Shown here in pieces: positions 10,501 to 22,500 of a stretch of 64,000 nt of DNA. The stretch covers positions 211,668,001-211,732,000 of the forward strand of contig JBITNC010000001.1 of the NCBI GenBank assembly GCA_050084985.1, in the 5' to 3' direction. Both the position numbers and the translations under genes were made by a program. The notes under the pieces were generated by a model. The model saw only the letters and a list, made by a program, of their open reading frames with translations, searched no databases and was not told where the DNA came from. The stretch is from Nageia nagi. Taxonomy: Eukaryota > Pinophyta. Position 1 is the stretch's first letter, and each line of letters begins with the position of its first letter.

Positions 10501-13500
10501 TGGTTAGGTGGTTCGCTAGAGAATTGCTTGCCCACTAGAGAGTCTAAAGGTGCTAAATTCAGCACCGAGGACTTTATTCTTGTCACCTATAGTCTTAATA
10601 TTCCATGGCACGTTTTCAAGATATTTATTAATGATCAAAATTGAGTTTCTCTTGAGCCATACAATAAAGAGATGTAATTCAAGGCATAATATTACCCCTT
10701 TCCTCAAAGAAATGGCTTAATGTCATCATTGGTTTCAATTCTGTTATCCATGTTGAAGCATGGAACGATATAGCCATCTTGATTTTGAGGAACACTTCTA
10801 GAACCAACCAGTCTAGGATTACCTTTTGAAGCCCCGTAAAAGTTGCATTTTATCCATCCATAATCTAGTGGGAGCCATTGTATGATCGGAAGAGTCAAAT
10901 CGGTCTTAGTGTCATTAATGCAATGGGATGTGTTTCCCCTTTTTTTTTCCCATTTCCCCGTCCCTCACGTCCCCGAGACTTGGGGATGCCTCAGGGGACA
11001 TTTCTCCGCCGACCCCTTTTTAGGGCATACGAAGGGGATATCCCTGAGATGATTTCCTAGGCCTTGGGGACGTTTCCTTTTAAAATTTGGAAATGGGGAC
11101 AGCTAGCCATCCCCACTTCTTACACACTAAAAATAAAATCTCAACTGTTTTTTTTAATTTTTTTTCATAGACCTTAGGGGGGTGGGTCCCACAAGGGTCT
11201 CCACCCCTCCAACCCTGAAAACGTCTTTATATCCACATTGCAATATTTTGTCATTTACACTTATTTGTCATTTTTGACTTATTTGACATATTCATGTCAA
11301 AGACTATGTTTTTAGGCCTTAGCATATTCATATCAAAGATTATTGACTATGATTATTAGACTATATTTATGGCTCATTCTGATTTATCATGATTCAGATT
11401 TCTGATTTTCATTTTATAATCATGTTACATGTTACTTGTTAGTATGTTAGTAGTCATAGATTTTCATTTTCAAAGTATGTTGCATTTTTGAATTGGTCCT
11501 TGGATGAATCATGAATTCTAATGATGAATGAAACATTGAAACTATATCTAATATCTACGTTTCTTAAATATGAAAATTCTAGGGATTTTTTAGTGTATAT
11601 ATATATGTATATACCTTTCGTCCCCCTCGCGTTTCCTAAAATCGGGTCGTTGTCCCCTATCATCCCTAGGGACTTGTCCCCTCATTTCCTCGCCCTCCCG
11701 TTCCCCAATCCATGACAACTTTGCATTAATGGGATCCATCAAACTAAAATTCAGCATATGGTATATTTTATTTTATGAAAACATCCATTATATTAATTAT
11801 GACAAATGAGGTGAAGAATTACAAAAACTTTCTGGAGAATGTTATAGTTACCTAGCTCAGGCTTAGGTGCTTCCAAAAGTATTATAAATGGTGCAAATGG
11901 TCAAGGAAGTTACCAGACTTGTGCACAAGTGGTATTCTTGCTCTCCAAAAATGTGTACTCTAGCAAGAGGTGTGAGTGTTTTTCAAAAGATCTTTCTGTG
12001 TCTGCTTTTTTCACTTAATGCAAATAAGATAGCTAATTTTACTTTTTCAAAGTCTGTTAACTAAAAGAGAATATAGATTGACTTATAAAAAGCTGTTAGT
12101 TAACAGATTAAGTTTTGTTTAACAACAGAATAATATATTATATATAGAAAAGACCTATAACTAAAATTAATAGTACATATTCTAATAAACCACCAAACAT
12201 ATGCAAACTGAATTGCCGTCCTTGATCTTCTTTGGCCTCAGAAAAATGAAAGACAAAAGTTTTATTAATATCCATGAATGACTGCCTTCCAAAATCATAT
12301 GGAGGTTTGGTTCTCAAGAGTTTCAGAGCTCTTAACAAGGCAATGGCAACCAAATTAGTCTGTCTTATGGCTACTCTAAAGGAAATCTTTGGAAGGAGAT
12401 TATGAGAGGCAAATATCTCCAGAATAAAGAACTAGCTTCAATTCTATGGGAAAGCTATTTAAAGGAAGGTTCAACTGTATGGAATCACATGCAGGAGGGA
12501 GTTAACACCATCAAATGTAAGGATCTCTGGAAAATTGGTAAGGATACTAAGCTAGATTTTTGTAAGGACAAATGGTTAACTCTAGATCCCATCCCCGAAC
12601 TCCAATCTCCAAGTTTCAAAGAGACTAAAAGTAACCTTGCTCAAAGAATGGGGATCAAGCCTCAGGAACTATATGTCACACACTTAAAGAATAAGGTGCT
12701 AAACCGAGAGTTAGAGTCCCTATACAAAAGAATTGGCAACATCAGGATTAGTGAAGATGAAGTAGATCAGCTAGAATGGCTTGGAGATGCTTCAAGAACA
12801 TATTGAGTCAGATCAGACTACATTTATAATTTGGAGCTCCCCAGCAAAAAGTCTCATGGAGAAACATATGGAGTTGTAAGTGTATTCCCAAGATGAAATT
12901 CTTTGCTTGGCTTGTCTTACTTGGTAAAATTTTAACATGGGACAACCTTCTCAAGAGGTTTTGTAGGCCCAAACAGATGCATCTTGTGAAAGAGAAATGA
13001 AAAAACCTTTAATCATCTATTCATCAAATGTGAATTTTGACAGCAAGTCTGGGATCTTTGATTAGGATCTTCTAGAGTTGTGTGTGTTAGACCAAAGAAA
13101 ATTTCTGATTGGTGGATCCAATGGACAGCACCCTGAAAATCCAAAAAACAGGCTGAGAAAACCTTCATTCCTATATCTATAAGGAATGTGTGGATTGAGA
13201 GGAATGCAATAATTTTCAGAAGTCAGTTTAAATCTTGAAAAGCAATTTGTTGATGACACAACACCCCCCTAATTTTTCGAATTTGGGGGACCCTCAGCCA
13301 AAGGATGACAATCAAGCTCAGTAAGAGTGGAGCCTTGAGAAAATCACTTTTCAAAGCATACCAAAGACAAGCTAGCCAAATATGCCCAAAGTGCAACTTT
13401 AAAATTCATCCGGAATACTTGCTTACAACAGATGAAAGAATACTTTCTAAGTATCCATGCAAGCGAGAACGAAGGAAATGCAACTATTAGATGAATTTCC

Positions 13501-16500
13501 AATCATGTCTCAAAGAACGTGCAAAATCACCCAATTTTTGCATCAAAGGTGGGAGTTGTGCGGCTAAGGGAGACATCTTTGTTTATTTTTAAGGCCGCCA
13601 CCATAATTCATGCCTTCCTTCTAAAACTGCCACCCCTTTGGTGACACTTGGTGCCTGAGAAGGTCCATAAAGGCAAGAGACTAAGATAGGTGCATTTGAA
13701 ATTTGTCAAGGTAAGTTTTAAAAAGTTAGATTTCCATCTTGTTTTGAAGGTGCGACCACCCCCTCCTCATTGTTTTGAGCCTATAAATTGGCAAAGTGTG
13801 CCCAAAAATCAACTTCCAAGTTGGTCGCACGATCTGGAATTGTTGCCTTTGCATCTTCCTGAAAGGGTGTGATCACCTCATTTTGGCGTTCAAGGTGTTT
13901 GCAGGGTCTAATTCGACCTCCACTCTGGCCATTTGACAATGGATGTGTGGCATGGCGGACTAGTATAAAAGGAGAACAAGGTTGTTTGATTTTACTTTAG
14001 TTGGCCCAACGTGTTGCTCCAAGGTGGTCGCATGGTTGGCCAAAGTTAGATTTCCATCTTGTTTTGAAGGTGCGACCACCCCCATTCTTGCATTTGGTCT
14101 CTAAAATTGGCTAAGTATTAGCTTAACACTCCCAAAAGCTGGTCGCATGGTTGGCAAAGGTTATAGTTCCATCTTGTTCCTAAGATACAACCACCCGTTT
14201 GAGCACCTTTTGAGTTGACTGGTTGGAAGTTGTTCATTTTGAGACATCATCTGGCTGGTTGCATGGTTTGAAATTGTTATGTTTACATCTCTTTGAAGGC
14301 ATGCGACCACCCCCTTTTGTTTCATTTTTGACTAAATGTTGAATTTTGGCACCCTTATCCTTGGTCGCACGGTTTGAAGGAGATACATTTGCATCTTTTT
14401 GGAGAGATACGACCACAACATGTTGCATGGAATGGGACACTTGTTGAAAATCCTGCCTTCAGCCACCAAGGTATTGCCACATGGTAGTTGAGAGGGCTAT
14501 AAGAGTGGCAGACTTGGTTAATCTTGCATACCATATACATTCCCAAGGCTGGTTGCACGATTTTGTCAAGACACATTTGCATCCTTTTAGCAATGTGCAA
14601 CCACCTTTTGCATTAAAGTCAAACGACCCCTATGCATTGGCCACCTTTTGTGTCATTAAAATTGGCATCTCATTTTGCAACTACCACCTTAAGATTGCAT
14701 GATCGCAAGGGCCCAAGAAGATTAGGATTCATCTTTACAAAATCATGTGCCCATTGGAATTCAAAGTATAGCTAAAGTAGCATGGTCACATGACCCATAT
14801 AAGTCACATTTGCGTCTTTGTCTTCCCATGCATTTGCATCTTTGAAGTCTCATTTTTAGGAAAGGGTTCCACAATTAGATGCTCATCCAAATTGGGTTTC
14901 ATTTAGTTAGTTGTTTATGTTTTTATGTCGTCCCTTCATTTTGGTCACATCCCACAAGGTCAACCTCAACGGTTGGTCGCATCATCCACTTAGGTCAGAA
15001 AGTGTGATGATCTAAAATCACCCTTAGCAAAAACAAACCAAGCTAGGGTTTTTATAACCCTCAAGCACCCAACGATTGCCCTCTAGGGCAAAGAAACACC
15101 TCAATGCACCAACGTGGGCCTCCTAGGTCTTCCTCACTACACACCACACCAAACCATGATCCCACAAAGCTGACGTCAACCCCTAGGGCTTCTCCAGTAT
15201 TAAGCTAACCACACGAATGCAACACAACAACAATGGACAACGCAAAAATACCCACGATGGGGCCACACTACAATACTGAGCCAGAACAAGCTTCCAACAC
15301 GAGTATATCACAATGCATGCATACAAAGGGAACAACACAATGATGAGAGAGACACATGCTGTATTATATCATGGAATAACAATGGAGTACAATGAGGATC
15401 TCAACATCCAAATCTAGGGTTCCAAACCCTTGTACAAGCCGAACACCACAGGAAAGACTAACTCCCTCAGACTCTGAATCCTCTCGTACGAAGGAGCCTC
15501 CTCGAACCTCAGTGACCATCGAAGGTAGAAGCTCGCCCTCAGAATACCACAAGTCATAGAATATCAAGCTTCCAACCCTGTCACTCCTCTGGACGCCGTC
15601 TAGGAATAATGTTTAGCATCGCCAAGACTTGTATGCCCGATCGGGTTTAGTATAGAAGTATAATCAATAGCTATCCCCATCATGGAGCTCCATCCTCAAT
15701 ATATAGCCTCACGTGTTTATCCATCATGCCTTGTTATCATCCCAAGCCAAGTCTATTCCAATGTTGGGGTCAATAGGTCAACCATGCCAACGTGGGGGTC
15801 ATATTGGCCCAGTATGCTAACGTGGGGGTCCCATGGGCTCAGTGTGCCAACGTGGGGGTCATAAAGGCCCTCAAGGTTGACGTGGGGATCTAAGTGGCGT
15901 CATAAGTCAATGTGGGGCCCTCCCAATGTTGGTATGGTCCTCTGTGCACCTCTGGACTATACAAGACTCATGCCTATCTAGGGATTGCCACAATCCGAGA
16001 TAACCCATTACAAGTTAACACAATACTATTCAAGGGGAGACATCCCATTACTGGGCTCATAGTGGGGTCCGCAGACCATAAGCTCCTGCTTGAGTTACAC
16101 ATGTACAACATGATCATAAACAAAACACTAGATTACAAAGTGACCATGACACAATTTTTCAATGGTCCAAATGGGACATCACAAAAAGCTAACATCCTTA
16201 AAAGGTGTGACCAAGCCCTTTTGTGCATTCACATGGTCCCCATGAGTTAAAGACGTGCGTATGCATTAATTGTTTAAAGCTCATATTGTGGACGTTGCAT
16301 GCATATCAAATGGCCATCTCTTGTCATATACATTAAGTTTTTAGAGTCACTTGCGTAGTGCACTATTTGCTTCACCTTGAAAGGCATACAAGACTGCCAG
16401 GCATTATACCTCATACCCATACCATCCCATTGCATCTGTTAGTCAGCCTAGTTCACGCTAACTCAATTTGTTTTGCAGGATCAACATGTCAAAGATAAAC

Positions 16501-19500
16501 TCCAAATTGAGGAAGACTCAGGAACTTCAGTTAGCAAGGTTGACTGAACCCACTCGGATTGAGTTTGCAAAAGAGAACCCCGAGGATTCCTTGAAAGAGG
16601 CCAAGTTCTAGAATAATCTCTCCAACATTCGAGACACTTATTGGTCACATATCGATCCCAGTCAGACTTTGCGATCCATCAGCAACCTAGAGAAGAACCA
16701 AATGCTCAACGAGGTCATTTGCACCTCCGGATTGGCCATGGCCACCCTTATTCCATTTGCCACACCTTTCCTTGAACTCTATTATGAAGTTGGTAGGCAT
16801 GCCAATTATAAAACTCGTGCTCTTTATGACACAAATGGCAATAAGATCCTTGATTTCTCCCCGGAGGGTATTAACGAAGCTTTCAATTGGAGCAATGAAG
16901 GGGTTGTTTACATTGAAAGGGATTCTCAGGATTACTATGAGAAATCTCAACGAGCCAAATATCTCATTTGGGATTGGCTCGAGAATAAGAGCAAAGAGTT
17001 TACTGGGAACAAATTAATCAATGCTAAGAGACAACATTTCAATCCCATCGTCTCAATGATTATCAATATGTTGTCTTGCGTCACTGGTAAAGAAGACGAC
17101 CTCAAGTTGAGGAAAGAGTTCATCGGTTTTATTTCCGTTATCGGGAATAGACAAAGGATACAATGGAGCAAAGTAATCAATGACTCCCTCCTCCAGCAAT
17201 TGGCTCATATCGGCTCATCAAAGAGGTTCTACATGAATTCATATTTTGTCTACCTTCTTCTATATGGCAAGAATAGAAAGTAGGCCAATGGGGATACAGA
17301 AATTCTGAATGATCCAACGAAACCTGCATGGAAGGTTTATTCCAAATGGTGGCTAGAATCCAGATGGGATCATTATTCCATGAGAAACGATAGATGGGAA
17401 GACAAGATATACAAGGAAATAAAGGGAAGGCACATGGTAAAAAGGATATCCGACTCTACTGTTGAAGCCATCCGAGGGCATGCAGATTATTTCTTGGAAG
17501 ACCCCTCACATACGTACATTCGGGTCTATGGTTCCGAAGTTAGGCCGTATCTCTTGCCCCGCTATGCTAGTAACCGATTGGTTCTCATGGAATTCTGCAA
17601 GCAATTGCTGTTTCTACATGAAAACATATGGAAAAATAGGAATGCCACTTGAAACTTCCCCATTTCCATCGGGGAATACACTTTTTCAGCTTGGTAGGAT
17701 GCCAAAGAAATGAGCACGGAATTGTATTATTATCACTTTTTTGAGGAGAAGCAACTCCTCATTATGATCCTGAAGGACGAATCCAAGTCTTCTACTGGAG
17801 AGCCTTTAGAAATCCGGTGATTTATGAGCATAGGTATTTGGGAGACAAGGAGAGATTCCGGAATAAAAGGGATGATACGCAAATTCAGGAGATACATCAA
17901 GTGCTGGCAGTAGAAGGTCGGATTGATCGGAGAATACAAAGTCTGGACAGGCCTCAAACAATCCTAGGTGAGAAGTCCACCTCTTCAGCAAGAGTGAGGA
18001 GACTTCAAGGGCAAGTGAGTGAGGATGCTACCTTAGGCAGTTCTAGGCTAGAAATTCACTCTGTTGTGAAAGAAATCACCAAGGATGTCCATAACATGGC
18101 CTAGATCGGGTACCCTAATTTTCCATTGCAACAACTTAAGGATGCCACCCCAAAGAATGCCCCTATAATGCCTATAATACCGATCAGGGCTGGAAATCCC
18201 TTGGCCATTCTCAATCTCTTGACACCAGCGAAAGATCATGTAGAAGCTGACTTCCCTGAAGCTATTGAGGTGGACATCGACACAGGATAACAAAACATGC
18301 CTGTCGTAACTCAGCTAGAGGAACCTAATTCTCCCCACCATTCCAGTTCATCCTTAGATTCTAAGACATCCTCCGAATCCTTCAGTTCATCCGAGTCTAA
18401 TTCAGGAGAAGAAGGAGAAATAGTAAAGGGGACATGATGTAATGTACTCGTTCCAAGGTGCATCAGGACCCACTTGGTCAATTGTAATATAATAGAATAG
18501 GTGTGCTTTCATGATTATTATTGTAAACTCAGGATGGGAAATATAGGCCATGTGGGCCCCACTGTGAGCCCCAAGTGTGATGATCCCTCTTGAGTATAGA
18601 TTATTTATATTTTATTGTATGGGGATCCTGGAATGTGGGAAACCCAATGCTAGCAATTGAAATGACTTGGACGGACTCTTGGGAGCTAACGTCCAGCTTG
18701 GAGGGTCCCACACCCCCAACGTTGGCATCCTGACTCATTATTTCTCCCATGTTGGCACATTTGGCTAGTTGGTACCCCATGTCAGCCTCTTGGGAGCTCA
18801 ACACACCCAACGTTGGCTTACTGGGCCCTTATGACCCTATGTTGGACTAGTTTGACTAGTCATACCTCAACGTTGGATTATAAGGCTAATTATGGTGATT
18901 TCGAGGAGCTTAAGCTAGAGGACGTTATAAAAGAGCATTGACGGTCTCATTCACACAGCTTATTATTATTTCTCTCATTTGATATTTACTTGTACGGACC
19001 GGTGGTCTCGAGACTTAGCGGCGCTAAGCACCATTCGTAGGCAGGTCGTCTAGAAGGCTATTAGGGGGTGTGATCCTGATATGCTAGGCTGAGTAGGTTA
19101 CTCGGCACATCCGGTGGCATCTGAGGGCACACATCTACCGTTCAGTCGGATTTCCAGTTTGTGAGGAGGGCTTCTTCGGTGGGGAGGATTCGGAGTTCTG
19201 AGGGTGTGGGGTCTTATCCCGTGGTTTGCAGGCGGTAGTGATACATGATTGTATTGGTTGGCTCCATTTGAGGTCAACATCTGGCTCTGGGAGCCGAAGA
19301 TTGTAATTGATCATATCATTTATGAAACAATGCCATATTGATGTTGGATCCTCAATTTGTTGTGTTTATGTGTAATGAGATCTTGGATTTATGTTGGTTT
19401 TCCAATGGTTCGTTGAGATAGAATAATTGTTGCATGTATTTGATACTCATTATATGTAATACTGGCAAATTAGGCTAGATGTGGGTAGTCCTGGTAGGAG

Positions 19501-22500
19501 TAGAGCCTTAGAGGGTCGACGTCAACTGATTGGGAGGGTTTGAGTGCCAAAGACCCTAACGTGGGGCTAGGGTTGCCATTTGGGGGTATTTTGGAAGCCC
19601 TAATTGTAGGGAAATTTGCTTATTGTTGGAGAGTAGGGTTTGGGTGCATTACAGATGAGGATGACGAAGACTCACAGCTTGATATGGGAGATACCCAGAT
19701 TGTGGATGTTGATGCAGAGTCTAAAGCCGAATCAGCCAGTGAAACTTTACCAATCAGATCAACATTTGAGAAGCAAGTCGTTTCTTCTGAATCCACTACT
19801 CCAAGGAGGAAGAGAAGATCATCTCTTAAGAAGGAAGCATTTAGGACAACTCTCGACATACCTTCGAAGCTAAGCAAAACTTCAACAATAGGGAGTAGCG
19901 GAGGAGATGAGGAAGAGAAGGGCGAAAACGAATAACAAAGGAAGAAGAGGAAGCAGTTGGAACTTGGTAGCCACAAACTGTAAGATAAACCAGACGAGGT
20001 CAAGAGCCAACAACTGAGAATAGAGGAGATCCCCAAAGATTCCACTCCCACGAATATTGATACCACCTTGGCCAATATTGCATCAAGTTTTGGTCCACAA
20101 AAGAAATATGATTTCGATATTGATGCAGTCATCAAGGATTTGCAAACGAGCTATCACAGTGATGATGAGGAATCTAGCCAGAAGAGGGAAAGTGCTTCTG
20201 AGGAGTCCCCCATTGAAGAACTCAACACCTTCGTGTCTATGAAAAAGGACACGGTGACCATCAACAGGTGCTACTCAAAAAAGAAGCATCCACAAGACCT
20301 TCAAGATGTGTGTGTCCACATTGAAAATTCAAGGTTAAGAAGATTGGATGGGCTAGGCGCAAACACATCATTAACTACAATGTGGATGAGATGGTCAACC
20401 AATATATCGGAAGGGAGAATATGATAAAGGAGCTGAAGAAGGAGCTTGTTGGTAAAAACAAGCTGGTGAAGGAGATAGAGATAGCCAAAACGTCTCTTGA
20501 AGACATAAAGCTGCAGGCCTCCCTGAACATTGGTATTGCCTCAACCAAAGAAACCTTGGTCAATGGCATAATGAGATTGGTTAACAAACTCTCACTTCAG
20601 TTGATTGCCCTCACCGACGAGTAGAAAGTAGAAGCAAACACGACTGCAGCCATTTCCTAGTTGTTGCAGGATTTCCAGAACCATGAACAGACAGGATACA
20701 ATTATGCCAAGAATATGTCTATCACTTGTGTTGGTTGAGGTTTGCAGTAGTAGAATGTGACAGTTTGACTTAGGCTAGGATCGATTTGTCATCCACCCTA
20801 GCCTTCCAGATGAGCCAGTTTGTACAATAGATCAGGTTTATGAATGAGGATGGTAGCGCAAGGAGGGTTGAACTTGAGATTCAGGATGTCCAGAATACCA
20901 TCTAAGATCTCATCTTCACTAAGGATGTAAACCTGTTTAGAGCAGGGAAACATATTGAGAACCAACAACATTTGGCCATTTGGAAATTTCAGATGGAGTG
21001 CACTTCTTAGTACATCCTGGATTTTCACAACAAAAAGGAAAACGACTTGCTAGGTGTATTTGTTGTGGGGCTCACCAAAGGGAACTTTCTTTGATGATAG
21101 GTCCAACAGGATTCCCGAGGATGTCTTCGATGTTGCTCACGGTTTAACTTCCGGTCCCACGGAGGATTGATTTGTTAAATGCATATTTTATTTTCAAGTT
21201 CAAAGTTCAAGATAATTATTATTTTAACTTGTGTTGTGACGAATGAGTTTTTGCTACCATAGCTGCAAGAAGACTTGATGTGACATTCGAGTGGTATTGT
21301 GTAGCTGCAGTTTTGCTTTGATGGTTTACGTTTTTCAAAGTAGTATTAGGGTTATTTTGTTGTTTAGGGCAACATTGCAATTAATATTAGGGCGACGCTT
21401 TATTTAATGAAGTCGTCATACATATGTTATAAGTACCCTAGTTGGGTCAGTTTTGAAAAGGGAGTAGAATAGAAAAGAAAGAAGGATATAGGTAGATAGA
21501 TCAAGAATCCTTCAGTATATGAAAATTGCATGATCTTTTGGAAGGAATCTTTCTTTCCAGTTGAAGTTTCTACATGTATGTATGATCTATCATTTTGAGA
21601 AACTTTGTTTTAAATGCAAGTGTAGTTCCTCATTTCATGGGATCATAGAGATGTGAATGACATGATGATGTTGTTGTATTGTTTATGCATTTACAAGCAT
21701 TTTCTTTGAAAGTTTTACACTTTAGGAAAGATAGTTAATTATCTCTCTTAAATGTATGAATGACTGTCTCCATGGTTTGCATAAAGTTCTGGTATTTGAA
21801 ATCACTTTACTCTTATGACATTTGGTTGGAATTTTTCTATTAGGACATGGAGAATTGAATGTTTCACTTCACCCCTTTGTCCACCCTGACTACTGCTCCG
21901 TGCTCTCACTTGGGAGTGATCCGAACCTAGTTGCTTCCTCCCATGCTTGATAACCCGAGAAAAAGTTCCTAATAAATCCAAGAGATGAAAGCTTCAAACC
22001 TTGCACAACGGTGAGACCTTGTCAATTATGTTTCTTTCAATTGCCAAATCTTTTGTATCCCATTTTATGTTCCCTCTGCTTTGTGTGTTTCCACGTGAAC
22101 AATGATTGAGATAAAGCCCAAAAGGCCCGCATAATTGTGAGTAACCATTCCCGAGCACATACCTCCCCCTGAAGCTATCTTGTCGAATATCAATCACCAT
22201 TGCTTAGAATGTGCTATATTGAAAACCTAAAGCCTATAATAATTTGGGGTTAAAGTACTTTCAAGTGGGGGTAAGTAACGCTACTCCACTCATCGATAGT
22301 GTCCTTTCCTGTGGGGGGGAAAGAAATCCATGTCAATACAATCTAATCTCGAATTCAGAGCAATATTTCAGAGTTGCAAATGGGCGATGTGGTAACTTCA
22401 GCAGGTAACATGGCTCATTCCGATGATACCTTTCTAATAGATCCTGGATAGATGTCATGAAAACTAGATCAGAGCAAGGCTTCTGTTTAAACATGGAAAC

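Noticed and set aside
15912-16250. 112-codon open frame
   Set aside because: It runs through a solo LTR and its flank; LTRs of this family carry many chance frames.
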